A stretch of 64,000 nt of DNA from Chamaecrista fasciculata (GCA_003254925.1 QANZ01029362.1:165784-229783); one strand, 5' to 3'; numbered from the stretch's first letter, positions 45,380-57,077 are shown. The notes: a model not told the origin generated them from the sequence alone. Translations and numbers: made by a program.

Positions 45380-45610
45380 AAGAGTTAGTCCAACCGTGGA
45401 GAAGTCCCCCCACGGTGAGACTCTAACACTCAAGTTAGTATAGTATAAGACAGGTCAAATAAAGATTAGGGTTATAGAATACCTGAAAGAGGGTTTATAT
45501 AAGACCTTGAGGAGCATTTGGATCGGATACTTCCATCAATCTGGGGGTACGCATAGAGGGGTCAAATCAACCCAAATGTAGTGGTGTCGATCAGACATTA
45601 TCAATAACAT
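45380..45610. repeat. Dispersed repeat, copy 2 (pair with 29605-29840)
   Basis: It matches the first copy in order and orientation; see that entry for the shared blocks. Confidence 0.6.
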
Positions 45611-45824
45611 CCATATCTATCTACTTATCATATCTAAGTAATGGGCACATATATCCTATAACGTCCTCTACTTTTTAATTATGAGATTCTTTTAATTACT
45701 ATGGGGAGAATCTGAAATATATAGAAATGTTTAAACTTCATCCTAATCATTAAATAATAATTCTGTCCCGACATATATATTATATGTCAGACACTTTTTA
45801 ATCTCTATTAAATTAGGATTTATC

Positions 45825-45992
45825 TAACATGTGTCCTTAGGGCACATTTTAAAGCTTCTTCTGATTGGTTAATAGAGCATCTCATATCTTGAAATCTACG
45901 AAAATTCATTTAAAAGATAAATTTTTAATGTTTGGAAACTCACTTGACCAATCAAGAGAAACCTTAACATGTGCCGTAAGGGCACATGTTAA
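45825..45992. mobile_element. Short MITE, about 168 bp (copy 2)
   Basis: The reverse complement of the copy at 23467-23633, with a few substitutions. Its ends carry inverted AACATGTG...GGGCACAT sequence. Confidence 0.8.
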
Positions 45993-46249
45993 AAGGACCC
46001 ATCAAATTATGTCCACGTACAAAGACATACATCTTTTAATGATCTCTATTGAATTGCTCCATAATTAAATTACTCTTATATATCTAATTTAAGCATCAGA
46101 TCAAGGAGTTTTACATACATAAAGCCTCATGATCTATAATTCCTTTTGTTTACATTTTTACAGCAGTCAGATCATCTCGAAAACTATAGGTAAGCGGTCT
46201 CAAAGTCAACTTTATATTCTTTAAAATCCAACTTTATTTATCAAAAAAT

Positions 46250-46700
46250 GAGCGACGTATAATCCTCATATTCCATTGACTTGAAAGTACGAGATTCCAT
46301 TTTTGGCACCGGAAGAGGCAAGAAACATAGGGAGAGAATTGGTGACTCGTCCAACGACGACTAACTTCATGTATGGTTGATGCAGAGGAAATTAAAGACC
46401 CCCACACAGTACTGCTGATAATTGATCTAGCTCTTACATTTTTGGTGCCTTCACTATACATGATGGTTCCTTAATTAAAGCGCAGTTGAAGGGATATATA
46501 TGAGCAACACGTACGCACTACGCACTAATATTCCAAACTCATAGGAGCCAACCATCAGGATCATCACATTTTCTTATCTTCTTTTTCTTTCGTTATTTAC
46601 ATTATATTGCTGTACTGTCATATATATATATAGTTGATCAATGAACATGGCACGCAGTCTTATCAGCAGTTTAAGGACTATGTAGCAGCATATATATGTA
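46250..46700. repeat. Tandem duplication unit B, left part
   Basis: Homologous to 44570-44960. The unit is interrupted after about 46700 by a solo LTR and resumes at 48713. Confidence 0.75.
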
Positions 46701-46927
46701 TAGGATAAGGGCATATATACATATATATATATATATATATTAGAATAGTTAGTAATTAAAAGTCCCACGTTGGATAAGTTGAAGAGTTAAGAAGAGGGCT
46801 CATATGTGAAGAGTCATAAACATTCATGTTCATGTAATGTATTGATGGTCATAAACAATGTGTTAATTTGAAGGGACATGACTCTTCAGGTTATTGAATG
46901 ATCATGAATAATCATTATATTAGTGAT

Positions 46928-48347
46928 CTGACCATATTTCATCATATATTTTGGTGACATTAATTTTAGGGCATTTTATATTCATTTGGGATTCAATTGC
47001 ATGCCTTTATGTCCCTTTATGATAAAATATGATGCCTTGAAGTTTGATGATTATTTGGACTATTTTGTGATTAATTGAGTGGTTTTCTCAGGTTTAATCT
47101 TTATTACTTGATTGATCCTCTTTATCCTGAGAATTCACTTAGTTTCTCGATGTTCTTGATAGGTTTTAATGAAGTCCAAAATGCTGAATTACTTCGAGGA
47201 AGGCTCAAGGATGTTTGGAGACGAGTCAGGGACCAAACTGAAAACGAACTCAAGTTGCTGGAAAAACCGCCGCCGGAACCGCCGCCATGCATAGCCGCGG
47301 CGGGTCTCTCTGGAAAACCCGCCGCCGGAACCGCCGCCATGCACAGCCGTGGCGGGTCCGCGGCGGGTTCGCGATAACTTATAATTATGCTGGCCCAAGC
47401 CCGATTTTGATGATTCTGACCTAGATTTCTTTGGAATGAGCCGAAATTTACATATATGAGAGGTTTTTAGGTCATTTAAATGGGGAGGAACCCTAGAGAC
47501 ACACTGGACACCATCTCCTTCATCCCCTCTCTTCTCCCACCTTCATCCATGGCTATTTTGGAGGCTAGGAGGCTTGTTGAAGCCGAATCTCTCTCCATGA
47601 GCAGCTAGATTCCACACCCATAAGAGGATTGGAGGAGGCCCGAGCTTGGTTCTACACTTAGGGAGTTTTACTTTACTCTTTTCATCGTTTTATATTAGGG
47701 TTTGAGTTTTTCTTGGTTAGAGAACTTGTAATTCTGATATTGATTATGAATTTGAGATTGGATTTTCGATTCTGATATGTATTGATTATTCTTGTCTTGA
47801 TTATGATCCGTTTGGATACGTTGTAGTTGGTTTGACTAATAATTGGGATAAGTTTCTCTTTGATAACTTAGTCTGAGTTATAGAGTTACCTGAATTCTTG
47901 ATTTTATCTCGCCATTAGCTTCATTGAAGTGATTATCTTGGTTATGTTTATAAATGAGTTAATTGCTATGTTTAACGGTAGTGGACAACTTTAGTAAATG
48001 GTTTGTGAAGTAATTACTCCGATCTTTATAAGCTAGGAAGGCCGAATTCAATTCCTCTGTTGGGTGTTTCCATCAATAAGTGTGTCTTATCTATCTTTAT
48101 CGCTTTTGTTTATCTTTTGCTTATTAATCAAAAACCCCAAAAATATTATTGCTTTATTTAATTATTGTTTTAGGTCTTAGATAAACAGTCAAAGAACAAA
48201 TTTTCTTCGCTTTTACCCGATTGGTGATAACTTGGTATCGTTTACAATTAAACCTTGCACAAAAGTTCCTCGAGAGATCGACTCGGATTGCACCACTATA
48301 GTGCATTAATTCCGGTATTTTTGGCCACCTAACGACGGGTGCGGTCA
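46928..48347. mobile_element. Unclassified 1.42-kb insertion with 9-bp target duplication
   Basis: It is bounded by a perfect 9-bp direct repeat, ATTAGTGAT, at 46919-46927 and 48348-48356. Its own ends are CTGACC and GGTCA, a 5-bp inverted terminus only. Inside are a GC-rich tandem repeat (47259-47357) and, near the right end, a stretch resembling leaders of plant Ty3-type elements (TCCTCGAGAGATCGACTCGG, then TTTTTGGCCACC). No long open frame is present. The 9-bp duplication suggests a Mutator-like origin without long TIRs; class uncertain. Confidence 0.6.
47259..47357. repeat. GC-rich tandem duplication (two ~48-bp units)
   Basis: CTGGAAAAACCGCCGCCGG... and CTGGAAAACCCGCCGCCGG... are two near-identical units (47259-47306 and 47310-47357). 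They are each followed by a CGGCGGGTC end and contrast sharply with AT-rich surroundings. Confidence 0.85.
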
Positions 48348-48712
48348 ATTAGTGATAAGATAGCCTTTCATACATGAAGAGTCATTTCATTAGTGATAAG
48401 TTATGTCAAGCCATTAAGGTTGAATATGAAAGGTTGTGAGTGGATGAACTTAAAAGGTTTTACCTTTTCAAGTTTTCTCTATAAGTAGCACATCTTCTAT
48501 AGACAGTTTATCAACTAAGAAATATAGTCTTCAACTTTTCCTTCCTCAATTGTGTTGAGAAGGTATTATAGTTTTGTTGGCTATAATATCAGACTTTATA
48601 AATTCTGGAGGGGATCTGCCATTAAATCCAGCAGCAAACAAATAGTGGGGGCTTAATTTCCTTAAAGACAGTGACCACACTGTAATGCCTATACTATTTT
48701 TCTAACAATATA

Positions 48713-48855
48713 TAGCCCCGTAAGGTTAAGGAATAATGCTTTATGCTTTATTATTTCATAGCAGAAGAGGCCAAACGCAGCCTTTGAATCCCGGAAAGGA
48801 CGGTACAATAAATATGTATGCATTACCATACGTTGATATTAGTGGTTTTAAGTCT
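48713..48855. repeat. Tandem duplication unit B, right part
   Basis: GGAATAATGCTTTAT, CCCGGAAAGG and GTTGATATTAGTGGTTTTAA match 45045-45172 of unit A. Confidence 0.75.
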
Positions 48856-49004
48856 CAAGGATGGGACGTTGAGACTTTGAGAACCACGAGGGTTGAACAG
48901 AATTAACTTGTATTGTAAATTTGTAATGGAGAATAATTAATCTGCCGTATGTAGTATTTCAATGTTCTATGATTTGGGGTGACTAATCAAAATAAAAAGG
49001 CCTA

Positions 49005-49505
49005 ATACTGAAATTGGTCACAAAAGTATTAGGTGGATTTTAAATTGGTTCTAAATGTTTCAATTGTTTCAAATTAATTCTACATGATTTTATGATTTTT
49101 CACTTTTAATCTCAAATCTATTTTTAGGGCACTATTTCATATCATTAACCAAATATGGTTTCAACTTTCAACGCATGAAAAAAACTTTTCATTAAACTCA
49201 TTTCATTCAAACTTCAAATATTAAATATGACTAATTTCATTGGTTTAATTGTGAAACAAATAAAAATCAACTTTTTAGACTTGATTTGACACTTATTACG
49301 GACGAACTCATTTGGATAGAAAAATGACTCATCAAAAGTAATTTATAGATATGGACACGTCGTATTCTAACTTTAAACAAGACAGATATATAACCACATT
49401 CAATAGTTTAGAAGATAATGTGAAAAATCATGAAAACATATAGAACCAATCTAAAACAAATAAGACATTTAAACCAATTTAAAATCCAATTTCCAATTTG
49501 TGACT
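49005..49505. mobile_element. Foldback MITE-like repeat
   Basis: The left arm (GGATTTTAAATTGGTTCTAAATG, TTTTATGATTTTTCAC) is inverted in the right arm (GTGAAAAATCATGAAAACATATAG, AAACCAATTTAAAATCC). It is non-coding; ends are approximate. Confidence 0.55.
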
Positions 49506-49624
49506 AAGAATACAAAATTTTCTTCCTCTCTTTGTCAACTCAACTATTATAACACATATGATAGAGAGATGATTCATTTCAATTTTCAACTGCCCAATTT
49601 ATAAATAACGGTGGAAACCTAAAA

Positions 49625-49965
49625 AAATCATATTTTGAAGACCTAAACAAAACAAATGTGAAAGTTTAAGGACCAAAATAAAACAAAAAATAGTTTTATG
49701 ACCAAAATGAAACTTTTCTCATCACCATGAGGACCAAAATGAGATTTTAACCTTTGATAATTTGACCTTATCAATAAAATCTCAAAAGAAGGCAATAAAA
49801 AATTGATACGGTCAAATGGCCTTATTGGTCCTTGAACTGTAGGGTCGGTTTCATTTTGATTATAAAACTATTTTTTGTTTTGTTTTGATCTTCAAACTTT
49901 TATATTTGTTCTATTTTGGTCTCCAAAATGTAATTTTGGCTGATTTCTTCCGTCATTTCTAATCT
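49625..49965. repeat. Two opposed half-elements of the inner-nest MITE family
   Basis: 49630-49765 resembles the right arm, and 49806-49960 the left arm, of the element at 27441-28060, in back-to-front order. This is either two decayed copies meeting or a rearranged element. Confidence 0.5.
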
Positions 49966-50354
49966 AGATAGTTGAAATGGACTGATTCTCTCTCATATGT
50001 GTCATAATATATAAATTGACAAAGAAAAAAAAATTCACTCTTTGAAAGAAAAATCAACTATAAATATATCTCTAATTTGTGAGAAGATGCCCTTATCAGG
50101 TTTTGTAGAGAAATAATTAATTAGGAGAAATTAATCATGGGTAATAAAGTCATTTTGGATGAGAAAAATAATCCCATGTCATGGGATTAGACTAATCTCA
50201 CCCCCTAGGGTGGGATTAAAAAATAACTATTTTAGGAAATTATGTTATTCCTGGGACTAATTTTCCAATTCGCGTACCAAAAGCAGAATTACTCTAGTCC
50301 GGAGCTCATAATCCCGGAACTATTTTTCCAATCCGTATACCAAACGGCAAACGC

Positions 50355-51560
50355 TTCCTTAGGAACGTTCTTTGGAGTGACAGCTTGGATCATAATAAGA
50401 TTCATCTCATTAGTTGGGATAGGACCTGTGTTGCCAAAAGAGATGGTGATCTTGGCATCTCTAAGTGTTTTGAGAGAAACATTGCTTTTCTTGCTAAACT
50501 CCGTTGGAGGGTTCTTATGGCTAATGACAAAATGGTCTGGGCTACTCTTTGTAAGCTCAGAATTAAGCTTAAATCGTATCTCACACTCAGTTGGAGAGTT
50601 CTAAAGGATATATTCTTTTGGCAAGGCATTTCGATTCCTATCATCTGCCCTCTTCATCTCATAAAACTTTAGAACATATTCTTAAAGAGTGTGAGATGAC
50701 TCATCTTTTTTGGGAAGCCAATAAAAGCTTTATGAATCTGATTGTCTGTGATGATTTTGTCCTTTGGATTAAGCCTAATGCTTGTCGTGAATCTGTTGAT
50801 GTTGCTGGTATTTCTCATGGCTCTATGTTTATTTATAGCCTTTGGTAGTTATGGTTGGCCACGAATGACAAAATTTTCAATAATGCCAGTTTTAGTTTCA
50901 TTGCCTCTGTTTCTCTTGCTCACAAACAAGCTTGTGAATGGTATAATGTTGCCACGTTGGGCTTTCGAAAACATCTTCCTCTCTGCTTTACACGCAACAC
51001 ATCAAATGGTCTCCCCCACCTTTGGGGTAGTTTAAGATCAACACAGATAGTTCCTGTGTTCAAGGATCGCTTGGCTTTGGTCCCATTCTCATTAGGAGTG
51101 AAATAGGAAACTGGGTTTCTGGTTTTATGTGCTTTCTTGGGAATGGTTGCATCATTTTGGCCGAGATATGGGCCATTCTTCTTGGTATTCAGCATGCTCA
51201 AAGTTTGAACTTACCTTGTATTATAGTTGAATCTGATTGTAAGTTTGCTGTAGATCTTATCTGATCTGATGCTGGGATCTCTCACCATTTCTGTTCTATT
51301 GTTCTTTCCATTAAATCAAGGTTTACAGAATTTCAGCAAAGCTCAGCTCAACACGTGCTCCGTGAAGGCAATTCACGTGCATTGGCAAAATATGCTTTGA
51401 AGGAAAAATCTTCTTTTGTTTCTTTTGACATTATGCCTACTTTTGTTAGTCCCCTTTGTTTTGCTGATTTTCGTGGAGTGGCACAGCCACGTTGTGTAGG
51501 TTCCATTCGATGTAACCGAACTATTGGCTTTTGTTTAATTTTTTTTGCCAGACTTGGCTT
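50355..51560 (+). pseudogene. LINE remnant: connection and RNase H region
   Basis: Fragments in different frames encode the post-RT connection (KIHLISWDRTCVAKRDG, FLAKLRWRVL), a shortened zinc-finger part (HILKECEMTHLFWE) and an RNase H domain (about 51030-51400; NTDSS, LAEIWAILLG, VESDCKFAVDL, then a LREGNSRALAKYAL end). Stops (for example near 50668 and 51260), frame changes and deletions make it dead. No RT catalytic box and no clear target duplication were found. Confidence 0.85.
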
Positions 51561-52000
51561 TTGTTTAATACATATCTCGTTTTCTATGAAAAAAAAACGT
51601 AAAGGTAACAGAACACGCAAAGCCACAATTATCCTAATACTTCTTAAAAAAAAGTTATGAAAGGACGCATTACATGCATATTACGCTAAAAGGAAAACGA
51701 AAGAAACTGCCTCTCACCAACCGCAGCAGTTATGTCCTCTTCTTCTGGGGGCCCCTTTTTTAAAGCACACAGGACACATCCAGCTTCCATGCTTGAAAAA
51801 CGAAAATCTATCATGAGTAAAAAATTCTACAACACTATTCATACATGCCTAAGGCTCATATTTTATTACTACATGTTATACCCACATGTATACTTATAAT
51901 ACTGAAAATGTAAATCAATGCTGCATCATGAATGACATTGGTGAAGTTGCAGAGGAAAAATCCAAACAAAACACAGCTTTTAAAATCCACTAACAAAAGT

Positions 52001-52339
52001 TTAATCAATATTAGGATGAAAATGAAGATGAGAGAAAGGGAGTTTAAACGTATAACCTGAATTCCTTTCCATTCGTAGGATAGGAAATGAAGTAATGAAC
52101 AATAAGAAGAAATATTTTGGCTGCACCTGAACTAAAGTAATCGTAAATAGAATTGCTCCTAACAACAATAGCGTACCCAATGACATGAGAATGACGGAGG
52201 CGGCTATGCCAACAAATGCAATGAAAGCAATAAACATACACAACACAATAGAGACGTATAAACTTTCTGATAAGCCATAATCTTTACTCCAAAGAAAGAG
52301 TTCCAGAACATCCATAATGGTTAACTCATGACAGAACAA
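52001..52339 (-). CDS. Uncertain small membrane-type ORF
   Basis: A 112-codon minus-strand frame, about 150 bp downstream of the transporter stop codon. It encodes roughly two to three hydrophobic segments (for example SIVLCMFIAFIAFVGIAASVILMSLG shortened here to its key run FIAFVGIAASVIL). A CAG/GTGCAG donor-like site lies near 52131, and a possible further coding stretch lies at about 51700-51800. I recognise no family. It may be 3' UTR of the neighbouring gene; treat as hypothetical. Confidence 0.2.
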   Translation of the reverse strand: MFCHELTIMDVLELFLWSKDYGLSESLYVSIVLCMFIAFIAFVGIAASVILMSLGTLLLLGAILFTITLVQVQPKYFFLLFITSFPILRMERNSGYTFKLPFSHLHFHPNID

Positions 52340-52486
52340 AGATCAAATCTCAGCCCCAGCCTCCAAGTGCTAAAATGAACAATGAAAGTAACATAAATAC
52401 CTAATAACATACACCAACATTAATAGACGAATATATGAAATCTATGTTCTTTTCTTTGTATCCAAAAAATGGGATTAGCAGTTAAA

Positions 52487-53524
52487 TCAATTCTGATCCT
52501 CGCTCTTCCTTCCATTCGTTTCGCCTTCCCTCTCTTGTAACAATCTTCCAGCTTCCTCATCAGCTTGCTGGGCTTTCTTCTGAGCCTCCGAAGCCTTAAG
52601 AGCCTGCAATTTAGAATGGTTGTAGTATGCAACCCCCAAAAACGCCAAGCCATAACCAATCAAATTGATGGGTGTCACAGTGTCCTTTATCACAGACCAT
52701 GAAAAAGCGATCAACAACCAATCCTTCACCACTCCAGCAACGTTCATGGTCAGAGCAGACGTCTTCCCAACCAGCAAGAACACAGCAAGGTTCAAAGCAA
52801 AAGCACAAAACGAATTGGTCCCAAAAATGACGAAGTCCAGATGAAAACTCGATGTTTCTTTCAATGAAGGGTACTCCATAATCAACCAGGGGACGGACAA
52901 GAAGGCTAAACAACAAGGTGCAATGTAGTATAGTGATGTGATAGGGTTAAGCGAAATCCCTTTGGAATTCAACAAAATTTGGATCAGAACCAACCGGGTG
53001 GCCTCGAATGCAACCGCCGATAGCTGCAGAGTCACACCCCATGAATTGAATTTCGCTTCGCCGTAAGCGGCGACCGCGACACCAAGCGAAATCGAGATCA
53101 TGTTAGCCATGGTTTCGTTCTTGAAACCCTCCTTCTTAAACAGAACACCAATCGAATAAACAGCGACGGGCATAAGAGCCTTGAGCATTTGAATGAACGA
53201 AACAGAGAGGTAAATGTAGGCAGAATTAGAGAACCAGAGGGAAAGAGAGTAAAGCGCACCGATTGGGACGATGGATTTGAGGTAAAGCTCTCTCGACATC
53301 GAAACAGGCTCGACGAGCTTGAAGACTCGAACGAGGAGATAGGCGAGGGAGGAGCAAAACGCCATGTGAATCATGGTGAGCGAGATCGGGTACGGCCAGT
53401 TGTACAATTTGCGATCGAGGATGTACTTGTTGTAGACGATGACAGTGAAGCTAAGGAAGATCCATATGGCGACGTAAGTGTAAGAAAGGATGACTTTCTT
53501 CACAACCCCTTCGGATACCGACAT
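52487..53524 (-). CDS. NST-KT type nucleotide-sugar / triose-phosphate translocator family protein (345 aa)
   Basis: A single exon starting [21 protein letters not shown]. About ten TM segments fill residues 10-305, followed by a charged Gln/Glu-rich cytosolic tail ([15 protein letters not shown]). Conserved drug/metabolite transporter signatures include [52 protein letters not shown], and [19 protein letters not shown] with the K-T element that names the clade. These are Golgi antiporters exchanging a nucleotide sugar for UMP; the Arabidopsis relatives (At4g32390/At2g25520 group) include UDP-arabinofuranose transporters, by recall. Substrate cannot be read from sequence. Length fits the family; nothing is missing. 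Confidence 0.92.
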   Translation of the reverse strand: MSVSEGVVKKVILSYTYVAIWIFLSFTVIVYNKYILDRKLYNWPYPISLTMIHMAFCSSLAYLLVRVFKLVEPVSMSRELYLKSIVPIGALYSLSLWFSNSAYIYLSVSFIQMLKALMPVAVYSIGVLFKKEGFKNETMANMISISLGVAVAAYGEAKFNSWGVTLQLSAVAFEATRLVLIQILLNSKGISLNPITSLYYIAPCCLAFLSVPWLIMEYPSLKETSSFHLDFVIFGTNSFCAFALNLAVFLLVGKTSALTMNVAGVVKDWLLIAFSWSVIKDTVTPINLIGYGLAFLGVAYYNHSKLQALKASEAQKKAQQADEEAGRLLQEREGETNGRKSEDQN

Positions 53525-55360
53525 GGTTGCTCCTCGATCGGAAAGGAAATTCGGAATCGAATCCCTGGCGAAACCCTAAAACCCCTGAAATGAGAAATTT
53601 GGGGGTTTGAGATCTGAATCGAACGAGTCTCTCATGCGACAGAAAAATACAAATTTAAAGGGTTTTTTGGGTGAGTGAGTGAATCCGTGAGTTCCCTCAG
53701 CCTGAATTTCTGCAGATCTTGTGGAAACGGCAAAGTGAAACAAAGCAGTGACATTATTATATATATTGAGGGATGAAAATGAATGAATACTCGGAACTGT
53801 GTCTTGTAGTACAATGGGTTTTTCTTCTTCGTCTTCCTCTCACGTGTGATTGCTGAACAATTAGGTAAAGGTCACGACGTTTTGTACGCTTTGCTGAAAT
53901 TTCAATCTTGTTTAGCAAACTTTGAGTTTGATAATGAGAAAGAAAGGGAAAAAAGTATAGACGAGAAAAAGAAGAACAACTTTTTTCTCGCCTTGTTTAA
54001 GGGTACGGGAGTCAAGAAAGATGTGAGTGAGGGAGTGAGTTTTCAATTTTCTTATGAGTTTGGTATCGACTGATGATGACCGAGTCCAGAAAATAATTGA
54101 ATAATTGATTGATTATCAAACGATCCTGTACAATAATCTAATCATGAATCAAATTAAATTAGCGATTTATGTTTCAATGAACTTCTTAATTTAATTTTTT
54201 AAAATATATATATAAGAGTGAGTCTTTTTTAAATAAAATTTCATTTTCCTCTGTTCACGAAAAAAAAATCATTTGGTTTAGTTTTTCTAGTAAAAATATT
54301 ATTAATAAATTAAATTTCACATACATGGTGATATAGTATTTAATGAATGATATATAAATATTATATTTTTTTTACCAAAAAAAAATATTATATTTATTAT
54401 TTAATGTTATTTAAGTGTTTGGTTAGGTTTTGAAAAGAAATATTTTTTTTTAATTTTTAATATTAGAGCTTTTATTTTAAAAATAAGCTATTAATGGTGG
54501 ATTCTTATACCGTGGTAGTTTCATCCAATGGGACATAATTTCTAGACTATTCTTTGTTTTTTTACAGCTTTTATTTGTATATATAAAAATACTATTATAA
54601 TTGAAAGTGCTTTTTATAATACAAATAATGTTTGGATGTATATTTATAAAATTACTTTTAATATGTAAAATTTATTAAAAAGGACATCTCAAAAATACCT
54701 TTTTAGTTATTTGTTTAGATAAAAAAGTATTTAATAAAAAATTATAAAATTTCAACTAATTTATACAAAAGTCAGACATATATCAATTAATAGTTAACAC
54801 TGTTCTAATGAACGCGTTATAACTTATAACATCAAGTGTTTCATGATTTATCTGCATTCTTTACCAAATATTGTTTAAGCTGATTCTTTTTCTGGATTGA
54901 AAAAGGTTAAGGAGAAAGGCTAATAAAATAAATGGTCAGTAGTCAATATTAATAATAATATTGTTATCCATATCTCTAACACTAAAGGTCACTTCACTAA
55001 TATAAACTCCCAATTTGAATTTGAAGAGCTACAAGCCTACAATCATGTTTATATCTACTTGATTTGGGACCAGCTTTAAGTTTGACATGGTTTTATTTTA
55101 TGTTTTTAGTTTTTGATACCCGCGTTTTTATAGGTGATGATCAAATATGTTAAATAGAAAAAGGATAGAAGTTGGAATTTTAAAATTTTCTTTGAGTTAT
55201 TTTTGTCCAAAATATTCAAATATTAGTTTTTGGTGTTAGAAGTTGAAAAAAGTGACTTCAATATAAAGAGTCATTTTAGCTTATTTTTTAACTGACGTTT
55301 TTTTTATAAAAGCTCAACCAAATACCTATAATAATTTTTTTATTTAAATAATAAAAAAAA
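53525..55360. other. Transporter promoter side, then AT-rich DNA
   Basis: 53525-53760 is the 5' leader/promoter of the transporter. A TATATATA-like stretch at 53758-53766 (minus strand) is a possible TATA. The rest, to 55360, is AT-rich with no supported gene or element. Confidence 0.5.
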
Positions 55361-56745
55361 ACAAAAAATTACTGGGATCTAAAAAAACAACAATTACCCA
55401 AATAGGTCACGCAGGACTGGGATCTCAATCAAATTATTTATTTAAAAAAAATGACTTAAAATCGTGTACTTGGACACAATTTCATCTGACAAAAGTCAGA
55501 CTGGAATCGTGTCCTCGTGCCCAAGGACACGATTCCAGGAAGGTTGACTGTCACTTTGCAACACTTATAAAGTGTTGCTGATCTATTTTTTATTATATTT
55601 TATCCTTTGCAGCGATACAAACCGCTGCCAATTCTATTTTTCTTATTAAAACATAAAAAAAATTTGTTTACTTGAGAAAATTTTAGGTATTATTAAATAT
55701 AAAATGTCTTTTTTAAAAATATAATAATTAATAGTTAAAAAGTTAATTATCATATTTTCTATAATTATTAAAACAAGATTATTTTACATTTCAAATGCTA
55801 AATTTATTAGTATTAGTTAAAAAAATGTATTTTTTCACTTATTATTAATATAATACATGTATTTTTTTATATTTTTATTATTGATCCATTTATTAAGAAG
55901 TATTATTTGTTTGATATTTTCTCAATAAATGAGTATCTTAATGATTAAAATTTTATTATCTAAAATATAAAATTAAGTTTACTTGATAATAAATTTATGC
56001 ATGATAAATTTAATTTTCTGCATAAATTTATTATCAAGTAAACTTAATTTTATATTTTAGACAATAAAATTTTAATCATTAAGATACTCATTTATTGTGC
56101 AAATATCAAATAAATAATACTTCTTAATAAATAGATCAATAATAAAAATATAAAAAAAATACATGTATTATATTAATAATAAGTGAAAAAATACATTTTG
56201 TTTAACTAAGACTCATAAATTTAGCATTAGAAATGTAAAAAAAAAATCTTGTTATAATAATTATAGAAATTATGATAATTAAATTTTTAATTATTAATTA
56301 TTATATTTTTTAAAAATATATTTTATAATTAATAATACCTGAAAGTTTTCTCAAATAAACAAGAATTTTTTTTATGTTTTAATAAGAAAAATAGAATTGG
56401 CAGCGGTTTTTGCCGCTGCAAAGGATAAAATATAATAAAAAAAATAGACCAGCAACACCTTATAAGTGTTGCAAAGTAAAAAAATATATAAAAAAAAAAA
56501 AGCTGCAAATGTGCATCACGGCTGACAGTGAGCCTGAAATCATGTCCTTGGACACGCTTTTAGTCTGGCTTTTATCAGATGAAATCATGTTTAAATACAT
56601 GATTTTAAGTCATTTTTTAAAAAAAAAATTTATTTGAACTGTCGGTACCGGTTGATTGGCTCGCACGATTGGAAATCGTGACTAATTCTGACTCATCTGG
56701 GTCATTCTTTTTTGTTTGGAGATCTCAGTAATTTTTAATTTTTTT
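55360..56745. repeat. Long palindrome (about 0.6-kb arms, centre near 56012)
   Basis: The arms 55430-56004 and 56020-56640 are near mirror images. The inner part (AAGTTTACTTGATAATAAATTTATGC / GCATAAATTTATTATCAAGTAAACTT) is perfect. The outer part includes CTGCCAATTCTATTTTTCTTATT, AACACTTATAAAGTGTTGC and the ACACGATTCCAG words. Weaker similarity continues out to 55360 and 56745 (ATTACTGGGATCT / AGATCTCAGTAAT). It is non-coding and probably a large foldback transposon. Confidence 0.88.
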
Positions 56746-57077
56746 ATATTATTTTATTAAAAAAAACCCACCTATAATATATACAGAAAGCACTTTAAAA
56801 TTAAAGTGTTTTTTAATGAAATTAAGTCAATCTAAACACATTTTAAATCTATAAAACTTAAATCTTGACGAGTAGAAATCTCTATTACATAAATGAAGTT
56901 ACCATAACAGCTTGGGGTTAAAAAGTTTGCTATTTTTTTTTGTCTAAATTAGGCATCATTTTTTTTTATAACAATTTAAAAAATAAATAATTAGTTACAT
57001 AATATTTTTCATACCGAAAGGTATGATTCGAACTCCTCACTACTTAATTAAGAAGTCAAATAAAAAATCATTAGATC

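Larger units (their letters stand above)
46738..48707 (+). mobile_element. Solo LTR (split) inserted in duplication unit B
   Basis: The left end TATTAGAA (likely from TGTTAGAA) and right end TTCTAACA are inverted termini of a plant LTR, with ATATA on both flanks (46733-46737 and 48708-48712). Joining the halves 46738-46927 and 48357-48707 gives an LTR of about 540 bp. It contains the common AAAAGTCCCACGTTGGATAAG start and a TATA-like CTCTATAAGTAG near 48477. No internal retroviral-like genes are present. Confidence 0.65.

Noticed and set aside
46928-48347. Helitron
   Set aside because: There is a clear 9-bp target duplication, whereas Helitrons insert between A and T without duplication.
53189-53593. 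A 134-codon plus-strand frame rich in charged residues
   Set aside because: Lies antisense to the N-terminal half of the intact NST-KT transporter.
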